Below the pieces are notes generated by a model that saw only the letters and a list, made by a program, of their open reading frames with translations, had not been told where the DNA came from and made no database searches. The position numbers were made by a program, and so were the translations under genes. Below, piece by piece: positions 55,490-64,000 of a stretch of DNA of 64,000 nt. Each line of letters begins with the position of its first letter. Within the stretch, counting starts at the first letter, position 1. This DNA comes from Dethiobacter sp. (GTDB taxonomy: Bacteria; Bacillota; Dethiobacteria; DTU022; UBA8154): the NCBI GenBank assembly GCA_003605065.1, contig QZJM01000004.1, forward strand, positions 1-64,000, in the 5' to 3' direction.

Positions 55490-56689
55490 TTGTCCAAATT
55501 AACTGTTAAGGATATTCCCGCAGAGGGAAAAAGAGTTTTTGTGCGGGTTGATTTTAATGTTCCCCTGTCACCGGAGGGGAGGGTCCTGGATGATACCAAA
55601 ATTCGCGCCTCTCTTCCTACCATCAGGTATCTCCTGGAAAAAGGGAGCAGGCTAATCCTGGCCTCCCATCTGGGACGCCCTAAAGGGAAGGTAGTGGAGG
55701 CTCTGCGTATGGATCCGGTTGCAGAGCGGCTGTCACGGCTCCTGGGCCGGGAGGTATTAAAAAGTAATACCGTAGTAGGAGAGGAAGTAGTAAGGGCTGT
55801 GGAAGCCTTAAAACCCGGTGATATTCTCCTGCTGGAGAATATAAGGTTTGAGGCCGGAGAAGAGAAAAATGACCCCCAGTTTGCCGCTGCTTTAGCCCGG
55901 CTGGCCGATTTTTATGTTAATGACGCTTTTGGTACCGCGCACCGGGCCCATGCTTCTACTAACGGCATCTCCCGTTTCCTGCCGGCAGTAGCCGGGCTGC
56001 TTATGGAGAAAGAAATTGTATACCTGTATAAAAGCAGGGAAAATCCTCCTTCGCCCCTTGTGGCCATCCTGGGCGGGAAAAAGGTTGCAGATAAAATCGG
56101 AGTTATACGGCATTTTATGGGCCATGCTGATAGTTTGCTTTTAGGAGGAGCAATGGCCAACACGTTCCTGAAAGCCAGGGGCTATGTTATGGGCAGCTCT
56201 TTTTATGAAGAAGATAAACTTGACCTTGCTAGGGAAATCCTGGAGGAGGCCCCCAAAAATCAGGCCAGGATTTATCTGCCTTCAGATGTAGTCATCGTAG
56301 AGGAACTTCGTGCCCGGAGCCCCTTTAAAGTTGTAAAAGCGGAGAATATACCGGAGGGGTGGAGTGCCGTAGATATCGGGCCGGAAACTGTGGATACCTT
56401 CCAAAAGGCTATTCATGGTGCTAAAATGATTATCTGGAACGGCCCTCTAGGTGCTTATGAGTTTCCTCCTTTCCATAAAGGGACAGAAATGGTCGCCAGG
56501 TCCATAGCAGCAGCAAAGGCCGAATCTATTGTAGGAGGAGGCGATATTGTCGCTGCCCTGGAAGAATTGGGTCTCTCTGATCAAATTACGCATCTTTCCA
56601 CCGGAGGAGGGGCCGTCCTGGAGTTCTGGGAAGGGAAGGAACTTCCCGGACTGACAGTTTTACAGGAGCACAGCTTAACTGGAATTTAA
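55490..56689 (+). CDS. pgk: Phosphoglycerate kinase
   Basis: Makes ATP from 1,3-bisphosphoglycerate (399 residues). Markers are FVRVDFNVPLSPEG and LASHLGRPKGK (substrate site), VLLLENIRF near residue 110, GGKKVADKIGVI, and the C-terminal nucleotide site with IVGGGDIVAAL and LSTGGGAVLEF. TTG 55490 follows GGGGGTG. It follows gap with a 27-nt gap and precedes tpiA; typical length and order. Confidence 0.97.
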   Translation: MSKLTVKDIPAEGKRVFVRVDFNVPLSPEGRVLDDTKIRASLPTIRYLLEKGSRLILASHLGRPKGKVVEALRMDPVAERLSRLLGREVLKSNTVVGEEVVRAVEALKPGDILLLENIRFEAGEEKNDPQFAAALARLADFYVNDAFGTAHRAHASTNGISRFLPAVAGLLMEKEIVYLYKSRENPPSPLVAILGGKKVADKIGVIRHFMGHADSLLLGGAMANTFLKARGYVMGSSFYEEDKLDLAREILEEAPKNQARIYLPSDVVIVEELRARSPFKVVKAENIPEGWSAVDIGPETVDTFQKAIHGAKMIIWNGPLGAYEFPPFHKGTEMVARSIAAAKAESIVGGGDIVAALEELGLSDQITHLSTGGGAVLEFWEGKELPGLTVLQEHSLTGI

Positions 56690-56716
56690 AATGCGTAGAT
56701 GAGGGTGAACAGGGTA

Positions 56717-57490
56717 ATGAGACAAACATTAATTGTCGCTAACTGGAAAATGTATAAGACCCTGGCAGAAGCAGAAGAATTTATGGAGCGTTTTACCGGT
56801 GAAATAGCGGGGGTTAGCGGTATCGAAACGGTAATTTGCGCCCCCTTTATTTCCCTGGCACGGCTTTCTGTTTTAATGGAAAGGACCACCCTGTTACTGG
56901 GGGCACAAAATATGCACTGGCAAAAAGAGGGAGCTTTCACCGGGGAAATCTCCCCTTTAATGTTAAGGGACTTAGGGATAAAATATGTTATTATCGGCCA
57001 CTCCGAAAGACGCCTGCATTTTAATGAAAGCAATTTGCTTATTAAAAGGAAGGTGGCTTCTGCCTTTAATTTTGGGCTTATTCCCATTCTTTGTGTGGGT
57101 GAAAATTGGGAGCAGCATAGTTCCCAGGAGACAGAAAAGGTTATTAAGGAACAGTTGTTTAGTGCCCTGGAAGGGTTTACCTTGGAAAATGAGTTCATGA
57201 CCAAAATGGTCCTGGCTTATGAACCGGTTTGGGCTATCGGTACGGGGACTGCCGCCCGTGGGGAGGAAGCTAATGCCGTAGCGGGCTTTATGCGCTCCCT
57301 GCTGCAGGAAAAATGGGGAGGAATTTCCGAAAAAGTGCGTATTCTTTACGGTGGCAGTGTAAATGCGGACAATATTACGGAATTTACCGGTAAAGAGGAT
57401 CTGGACGGTGCTTTGGTGGGCGGCAGCAGTTTGAATGTAGAAACCTTCGCCGGATTGCTCAAGGCTGTTTTTAACGAGAGGAGAGCTTGA
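56717..57490 (+). CDS. tpiA: Triose-phosphate isomerase
   Basis: Interconverts dihydroxyacetone phosphate and glyceraldehyde-3-phosphate (257 residues). Catalytic residues are Lys in VANWKMYK, His in VIIGHSERR and Glu in AYEPVWAIGTG; the phosphate loop is YGGSVNADNI. ATG 56717 is preferred over an in-frame ATG at 56699 because it gives the normal N-terminus and follows AGGGTGAACAGGG. It ends one base before the gpmI start. Confidence 0.97.
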   Translation: MRQTLIVANWKMYKTLAEAEEFMERFTGEIAGVSGIETVICAPFISLARLSVLMERTTLLLGAQNMHWQKEGAFTGEISPLMLRDLGIKYVIIGHSERRLHFNESNLLIKRKVASAFNFGLIPILCVGENWEQHSSQETEKVIKEQLFSALEGFTLENEFMTKMVLAYEPVWAIGTGTAARGEEANAVAGFMRSLLQEKWGGISEKVRILYGGSVNADNITEFTGKEDLDGALVGGSSLNVETFAGLLKAVFNERRA

Positions 57491-57491
57491 T

Positions 57492-59033
57492 TTGCCAAAG
57501 GATGAAGGCCGTTTTCTGGTGCTTATTATTATGGACGGGTGGGGTTTGAAAGAGAGTGAAAGTGGAAACGCTATTTCCCTGGCGCATACTCCTAACGTGA
57601 ACGAGCTTTGTCGAAAATTTCCCTGGACACGTCTGGCTTCCAGTGGTGAAGCGGTAGGCTTACCGGAAAACCAGATGGGAAATTCAGAAGTTGGACATTT
57701 AAACCTTGGTGCGGGCCGCATCGTTTTTCAGGATATGCTTCGTATCAGCAACTCCATTGAAGATGGCAGTTTTTATAGGAACGAAGTTTTTTTAACTGTA
57801 CTGCAAAAAGTTAAGGAAAACAATTCCACGCTTCATCTCATGGGGTTATTGTCTGACGGTGGGGTACACAGCCACAATACCCACCTCTACGCCCTTCTAA
57901 ATCTTGCTAAAATTGCCGGACTGTCAAAAGTTAGTGTACATGCTATCCTGGATGGAAGAGATACGCCTCCCATGAGCGCGGCAAAATACCTGGAAGAACT
58001 GGAACGGGAAATTGCCAGCCTGGGAACAGGACAGGTGGCCAGTATAGCGGGGCGTTATTACAGCATGGATCGTGACCGGCGCTGGGACCGGACCGAAAAG
58101 GCCTATCGGGCTTATGTTTATGGCGAAGGAGAAAGGGCGGGCAGCAGCCTGGCAGCCCTGGGAGCAGCTTACCAGAGAGCAGAAACAGACGAGTTTGTTT
58201 CCCCCACGGTTATCTTAAACGAATACGGCCACCCCTCTTCATTAATCAATAACGGGGATGGGTTAATATTTTTCAACTTTCGTTCTGATCGGGCACGGCA
58301 GATAAGCAGGACTTTAGTGGACAAGGATTTTCAGGATTTTGCCCGGGGTGCAAGCCCCACTTTCCCCTATTATGTGTGTTTTACGGAATATGATCCCCGT
58401 TTAAAAGTACCGGTGGCCTTTCCTTCCGAATACCTGTCGGGTACTCTGGGAGAGGTTATTTCCAGGGCAGGATTCAAACAGCTCAGGGTTGCCGAAACGG
58501 AGAAATATGCTCATGTGACATATTTTTTTAACGGGGGCAGGGAAGAAGCCTATCCGGGGGAAGACAGGATTATGGTTCCTTCTCCCCGTGTTCCTACTTA
58601 CGATTTTAAACCGGAGATGAGCGCCCCGGAAGTTACCGATGAAGTTTTAAAAGCGCTGGGTACGGATAAATATATGCTTATTGTTGTTAATTATGCCAAT
58701 GCTGATATGGTCGGGCATACGGGTAAGCTGGAGGCGGCCATAAGAGCAGTGGAGGCGGTTGACAGGGAGATAGGCAGGGTAATTTCCAGGGTGTTACAAA
58801 AAGGGGGTATGGCCATCGTAACCTCAGATCACGGTAATGCAGAAAAAATGCTGGACGAGGAGGAAAAATATCATACGGCCCATACCAGCAATGACACCCC
58901 TTTTATCCTGGTATCGTCACAAACAGAATACAGCCTGCCCCTGCGGGGAAAGCTAGCTGATGTGGCCCCGACTATTTTAAAATTACTTTCACTGCCTGTT
59001 TCTTTGGAGATGAGCGGCTTATCCTTGATCTGA
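57492..59033 (+). CDS. gpmI: Phosphoglycerate mutase, cofactor-independent
   Basis: Converts 3- to 2-phosphoglycerate with two metal ions (513 residues). The alkaline-phosphatase-like metal site is seen in IIMDGWGLKE, the nucleophile Ser in MGNSEVGHLNLGAGR, and metal ligands in SDHGNAEKM and HTAHTSND. TTG 57492 follows GAGAGGAGAG. Coding is continuous with tpiA and precedes eno, so this operon runs glyceraldehyde-3-phosphate to phosphoenolpyruvate. Confidence 0.97.
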   Translation: MPKDEGRFLVLIIMDGWGLKESESGNAISLAHTPNVNELCRKFPWTRLASSGEAVGLPENQMGNSEVGHLNLGAGRIVFQDMLRISNSIEDGSFYRNEVFLTVLQKVKENNSTLHLMGLLSDGGVHSHNTHLYALLNLAKIAGLSKVSVHAILDGRDTPPMSAAKYLEELEREIASLGTGQVASIAGRYYSMDRDRRWDRTEKAYRAYVYGEGERAGSSLAALGAAYQRAETDEFVSPTVILNEYGHPSSLINNGDGLIFFNFRSDRARQISRTLVDKDFQDFARGASPTFPYYVCFTEYDPRLKVPVAFPSEYLSGTLGEVISRAGFKQLRVAETEKYAHVTYFFNGGREEAYPGEDRIMVPSPRVPTYDFKPEMSAPEVTDEVLKALGTDKYMLIVVNYANADMVGHTGKLEAAIRAVEAVDREIGRVISRVLQKGGMAIVTSDHGNAEKMLDEEEKYHTAHTSNDTPFILVSSQTEYSLPLRGKLADVAPTILKLLSLPVSLEMSGLSLI

Positions 59034-59092
59034 GAGGCGAAATATTTCGCCCTGGAGAAAAACAATTTTTTAATTAACTTTTACCAGAGTGA

Positions 59093-60382
<1,290 letters not shown>

Positions 60383-60389
60383 GGATTAC

Positions 60390-60418
60390 TTGTCAGCACC
60401 ATTTTATTATGGTAAAAT
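60390..60418 (+). promoter_or_regulatory. Sigma-A promoter of secG
   Basis: TTGTCA (60390-60395), a 17-nt spacer, TAAAAT (60413-60418), beginning 8 nt after the eno stop. It gives a 40-nt leader before secG. Confidence 0.7.
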
Positions 60419-60464
60419 AACCGTGGTGTTTTGCAGAGAATTTATTTAAGAGAAGGTGGGTATT

Positions 60465-60692
60465 TTGAGGTTAGCGCTGATTATTATTTATGTTGTGGTC
60501 TGTCTTTCTTTAATCGCTACCGTTTTGCTCCAATCCGGACGGAGTGCGGGGCTTTCCGGTGCCATAACCGGAGGGGCCCAGTCACTTTTTGGTAAGAAAA
60601 AGGGCATGGATGATTTACTGGGTCGTATTTCCACCGGTCTTGCTGTCGGATTTATGATCCTGGCCATTGTCCTAACCATCTTGGCCAGTTAA
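60465..60692 (+). CDS. secG: Protein translocase subunit SecG
   Basis: The small, two-pass SecYEG subunit (75 residues). Hydrophobic helices are at about 3-22 and 51-72, with the conserved loop VLLQSGRSAGLSGAITGG between. TTG 60465 is 5 nt after AAGGTGG; an upstream GTG (60456) overlaps that site. It lies far from secA (41 kb) but in the usual eno-secG-rnr context of Firmicutes. Confidence 0.92.
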   Translation: MRLALIIIYVVVCLSLIATVLLQSGRSAGLSGAITGGAQSLFGKKKGMDDLLGRISTGLAVGFMILAIVLTILAS

Positions 60693-60819
60693 TTTAAACA
60701 GACAAGGATTAAATACCGGAAGAAGGGAGGGGGTAAACAGGAGTATTATATTTTTAGAATATTTCTTAGAATCTTACTTAGACTTCTTGCTCAGGTTTAA
60801 AAAAAGGAGGAGGTAAAGA

Positions 60820-62781
60820 GTGGAGTTATTTTCTTTAGTACCCATCGCTGGTGTTATCGGTATTATTTTTGCAATTATCCTCTGGGTTCGCGTAGCTAAA
60901 GTAGATCCCGGAAACGAGCGGATGCAGGAAATCGCCGCTGCCATTCATGAAGGGGCCATGGCTTTTCTCAACAGGGAATACCGTACCCTGGGTATTTTTG
61001 CTGTTGTCCTTTTTTTCGTGTTGGGGTTTTTTATTAATTGGAGTACGGCTATTTGTTTCATTGTGGGCGCACTTTTTTCCGGTACCGCAGGTTATGCAGG
61101 GATGAATATAGCCACCATCGCTAATGTGCGTACTGCCAGCTCCGCCCGCAAGGGGGTCAATGAAGCTCTCAATGTGGCTTTTTCCAGCGGCTCCGTTATG
61201 GGAATGATGGTAGCAGGAATCGGGCTTTTAGGCCTCGGTATCCTTTATTTCATTTTCCGCGATCCCACCATCGTGAATGGTTATGCTCTGGGAGCCAGCT
61301 CCATTGCATTGTTTGCCCGTGTTGGTGGCGGCATCTATACCAAGGCTGCCGATGTTGGCTCAGACCTTGTGGGCAAGGTAGAAGCGGGAATTCCGGAAGA
61401 TGATCCCCGCAATGCCGGAGTTATTGCCGATAACGTCGGGGACAACGTGGGTGATGTGGCCGGCATGGGAGCAGACCTTTTCGAATCTTATGTGGGATCC
61501 ATGATCGCCACTATGACCGTGGGTGTCCTCGTTTTCGGATTAGCCGGAGTATTACTGCCTCTCCTGGTTGCCTCGGTAGGAATTATCGCTTCTATCATAG
61601 GCTTTTTCTTTGTGCGCGCCAAAGAAGGAGTGCGCCTTGGCGCCGCCTTGGAGCGTTCCACTTTGGTGGCGGCGGTAATCGTGATCATTGCTTCATATTT
61701 CCTTTCCATGAATGTTTTAAATCAAATCGGGCCTTTCATCGCCATTATTGCCGGACTCCTGGCGGGGGTTCTTATCGGCAAGCTGACAGATTACTATACC
61801 TCTTACCACTTTAAGCCCGTTCAGGAACTGGCCAGAGCTTCCCAGACAGGCAGCGCCACCAACATTATCAGCGGGCTGGCCCTGGGTATGGGCAGTACCA
61901 CCCTTCCCCTCTTTACGATAGTTGTGGCCATAATTGTTGCTTACTTAGCGGCGGGTGTTTATGGCATTGCCATAGCAGCCGTGGGGATGCTTTCCACCGT
62001 AGGGACTACAGTTTCCGTTGACGCCTATGGCCCTGTAGCCGATAACGCCGGTGGTATTGCCGAAATGTCAAAACTGGATCCCCACGTCAGGGAGATTACA
62101 GATGAGCTGGATGCCGTGGGCAACACCACAGCAGCTATCGGCAAAGGATTTGCCATCGGTTCAGCTGCTTTAACAGCACTGGCTCTCTTTACGGCTTATA
62201 CACAGGCAGCCCAGATTGATATTATTAACATAACGGAAGCAAGGGTAATTGCCGGACTCTTTATCGGGGGTATGATCATCTTCTTTACGTCCTCCCAAAC
62301 TATGAAGGCTGTGGGACGGGCCGCTTTTGACCTTATTGAGGAGATTCGCCGCCAGTTCCGGGAAATCCCGGGCCTCATGGAAGGAACGGCCAGGCCTGAA
62401 TATGCCCGTTGTGTAGATATCAGCACAGCCGCCGCCCTCAAAGAAATGATCGTTCCCGGGCTTGTTGCCGTCATAGTTCCCATAGCTGTCGGTTTAATTC
62501 CTTTCCTGGGTAGAGAAGCCCTGGGGGGACTTTTAGCCGGTGCGCTGGTCACAGGGGTTCTCATGGCTATCTTTATGGCTAACTCCGGCGGTGCCTGGGA
62601 TAATGCCAAGAAGTGGATCGAGACAGGACAGCTGGGCGGTAAGGGAAGCGAAACACATAAGGCTGCCGTAGTGGGTGACACGGTAGGCGATCCCTTTAAA
62701 GATACCGCCGGTCCTTCCATCAATATTCTTATCAAGCTGATGAGTATTGTAGCCCTGGTTTTTGCGCCGCTGTTCTTCTAG
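60820..62781 (+). CDS. hppA: Membrane-bound pyrophosphatase (ion-translocating)
   Basis: A 653-residue protein with about 15 or 16 membrane helices that couples pyrophosphate hydrolysis to pumping H+ or Na+. Signature motifs are [39 protein letters not shown] and the C-terminal [15 protein letters not shown]. The segment [15 protein letters not shown] has Ala where K+-independent enzymes have Lys, which suggests a K+-dependent type. H+ or Na+ specificity cannot be decided with certainty. It recovers energy from pyrophosphate made in CoA-ligase and biosynthetic reactions. The start is GTG 60820 after AGGAGGAGG. Confidence 0.95.
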   Translation: MELFSLVPIAGVIGIIFAIILWVRVAKVDPGNERMQEIAAAIHEGAMAFLNREYRTLGIFAVVLFFVLGFFINWSTAICFIVGALFSGTAGYAGMNIATIANVRTASSARKGVNEALNVAFSSGSVMGMMVAGIGLLGLGILYFIFRDPTIVNGYALGASSIALFARVGGGIYTKAADVGSDLVGKVEAGIPEDDPRNAGVIADNVGDNVGDVAGMGADLFESYVGSMIATMTVGVLVFGLAGVLLPLLVASVGIIASIIGFFFVRAKEGVRLGAALERSTLVAAVIVIIASYFLSMNVLNQIGPFIAIIAGLLAGVLIGKLTDYYTSYHFKPVQELARASQTGSATNIISGLALGMGSTTLPLFTIVVAIIVAYLAAGVYGIAIAAVGMLSTVGTTVSVDAYGPVADNAGGIAEMSKLDPHVREITDELDAVGNTTAAIGKGFAIGSAALTALALFTAYTQAAQIDIINITEARVIAGLFIGGMIIFFTSSQTMKAVGRAAFDLIEEIRRQFREIPGLMEGTARPEYARCVDISTAAALKEMIVPGLVAVIVPIAVGLIPFLGREALGGLLAGALVTGVLMAIFMANSGGAWDNAKKWIETGQLGGKGSETHKAAVVGDTVGDPFKDTAGPSINILIKLMSIVALVFAPLFF

Positions 62782-62804
62782 AATTAAAATCAGGTGGCAG
62801 TTTT

Positions 62805-62838
62805 AAAGAGAGTAAGTTCATCTTGCTCTCTTTTATTT
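62805..62838 (+). terminator. Terminator after hppA
   Basis: AAAGAGAGTAAG and CTTGCTCTCTTT form a 12-bp stem with one G-T pair around TTCAT, followed by TATTT. Confidence 0.8.
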
Positions 62839-62906
62839 CCGTATAATATTGGGTATAATAAAGGTAACATTTGGAAAAATTTAAAGGAGTTAAAACGAAG
62901 TTTATT

Positions 62907-64000
62907 ATGAGTATTAAGAAAAAACAGGTATTAAGCTATCTTTTTCAGGAAGAGTACAAACCGTTGACCTTGGAGGGGCTACAAAAGGCCCTTCATATTT
63001 ATAAAGAGGAAGATATCCAGGAATTATTTCAGCTGCTGTCTTCTCTGGAAAAAGAAGGTTCCGTATTTAAAACCCGGCAGGGCCGCTACATCCCGTTAAG
63101 GGGAATGGGACTGCTGGTTGGAGTATTACAGGGGCATTCCCAGGGATATGCTTTCCTTCTTCCGGAAACTCCCGGTGAGCCGGATGTGTTTATACCATCT
63201 GAAAAGTTGAAGGGCGCCATGCATAAAGATCGGGTTATGGTACGCCTGCAGAAAGATTCACACGATGGGCGGCGTCGCCGTGAAGGGGAGGTTGTCCGGA
63301 TCCTTAAGCGCGGCAATCCCAATCTAGTTGGTACATACAGTGGGAACCGGCACAGCGGCGTTGCTCTGCCCGATGACCGGCGCCTTTCCGAGATAAGCAT
63401 TCCCCGGGGAAGCCGTGAAGCCAGGCCCGGAGACAAAGTGCTCATAAATATTACGCGCTGGCCGGACAATTTTCATGCTCTACCTGAGGGTAAAATTGTG
63501 GAGGTGATCGGTTCTACAGGAGAGCCCGGTGTTGATATAACTTCAATCCAGCTAAAATTCGGCCTGCCCTCCACTTTTCCGGCCAAGGTGCTGAAAGAGG
63601 TTGAGCACCTTGATGAAAAGCATATCCTGGAGGCTGCCAGAGAAGAAAACCGCCAGGATTTGCGCTCGCTGGCTATGGTAACTATTGATGATGAAGATGC
63701 CAGAGACCTGGATGATGCTGTTTCCCTGGAAAGAAGGGAAAGCGGTTACAGGCTGGGGGTACATATTGCCGACGTGAGTTACTATGTTAAAGAAGGAAGC
63801 GCCCTGGACCGGGAAGCCGCCAGGAGGGCTACCAGTGTATATTTCCCGGACAGGGTTATCCCCATGCTGCCTCCCCGGCTTTCCAACGGGATCTGCAGTT
63901 TAAACCCGGGCATTCCCCGCCTGGCCATCAGCGTTTTTATGGATTTGAACCAGGACGGGAAACTGGAAAAGTACGTTTTTTATCCCAGCGTTATCTGTAT
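62907..64000 (+). CDS. rnr: Ribonuclease R, 5' part
   Basis: The first 364 codons of RNase R; the gene continues past the window. The N-terminal winged-helix part is followed by cold-shock-like RNA-binding domains (GRYIPLRGMGLLVG; GYAFLLPETPGEPDVFIP) and the start of the RNB catalytic domain with DDEDARDLDDAVSLE, where the magnesium-binding Asp residues lie, then LGVHIADVSYYV. It degrades structured RNA from the 3' end. ATG 62907 lies 18 nt after AAAGGAG, rather far; no better in-frame start was found. Two TATAAT boxes (62842 and 62854) precede it, but the -35 regions are weak. Confidence 0.93.
   Translation, partial: MSIKKKQVLSYLFQEEYKPLTLEGLQKALHIYKEEDIQELFQLLSSLEKEGSVFKTRQGRYIPLRGMGLLVGVLQGHSQGYAFLLPETPGEPDVFIPSEKLKGAMHKDRVMVRLQKDSHDGRRRREGEVVRILKRGNPNLVGTYSGNRHSGVALPDDRRLSEISIPRGSREARPGDKVLINITRWPDNFHALPEGKIVEVIGSTGEPGVDITSIQLKFGLPSTFPAKVLKEVEHLDEKHILEAAREENRQDLRSLAMVTIDDEDARDLDDAVSLERRESGYRLGVHIADVSYYVKEGSALDREAARRATSVYFPDRVIPMLPPRLSNGICSLNPGIPRLAISVFMDLNQDGKLEKYVFYPSVIC

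Noticed and set aside
56972-57721. 249-codon minus-strand frame across tpiA and gpmI
   Set aside because: A mirror of conserved glycolytic genes; no ribosome site or recognisable domain.

Overview
The window reads as a chromosome segment of a spore-forming, anaerobic clostridial Firmicute, probably of the Peptococcaceae/Desulfotomaculum type. The evidence is the gene order secA-prfB, ftsE-ftsX, uvrB-uvrA-uvrC, rapZ-yvcK-whiA-rpoN and cggR-gap-pgk-tpiA-gpmI-eno-secG, frequent TTG/GTG starts behind strong GGAGG sites, Spo0A-type boxes (TGTCGAA), a SigH-type promoter, a MinJ-like protein and a membrane pyrophosphatase. No tRNA, rRNA or CRISPR array was seen. Genus cannot be fixed from sequence alone.

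Layout. (1) 0-4.1 kb is clearly more AT-rich than the rest: a fused TRAP permease and an MFS transporter, ending in a transposase scrap. (2) 4.0-10.7 kb is a catabolic operon behind a near-perfect sigma-54 promoter: acyl-CoA dehydrogenase, a three-subunit molybdenum hydroxylase and an acyl-CoA ligase. rpoN itself lies at 51.6 kb. (3) 10.7-12.9 kb is a decayed insertion-sequence nest (IS66 and ISAs1 remnants) that has cut off a TIGR04076-family gene. (4) 12.9-18.6 kb holds cspA, hpf and a cluster of a GT-A-like protein, HisD-like, HisB-like and HAD proteins. Both His enzymes have lost residues needed for canonical catalysis, so this is the best candidate here for an undescribed pathway. (5) 18.6-33.9 kb is housekeeping: secA, prfB (programmed frameshift), yitT, split transketolase, ilvC, and a division block of ftsEX, M23 hydrolase, Ctp protease and MinJ-like protein.

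(6) 33.9-36.3 kb is a small accessory island: a cyclic-di-GMP-I riboswitch with terminator, a broken HD-GYP gene end, an intact PAS-GGDEF-HD-GYP gene and an RsbT-like gene end. It is flanked by a 58-bp direct repeat derived from the end of the MinJ-like gene. (7) 36.3-46.5 kb has the uvrBAC excision repair genes, with a 215-bp palindromic element between uvrB and uvrA, then a methyltransferase, a Cof phosphatase and a PHP phosphoesterase broken at an 11-G run. (8) 46.5-64 kb has thiL, rapZ, yvcK, whiA, rpoN, the glycolytic operon led by cggR (whose 3' end is built from 26-bp tandem repeats), secG, hppA and the start of rnr, which runs off the window.
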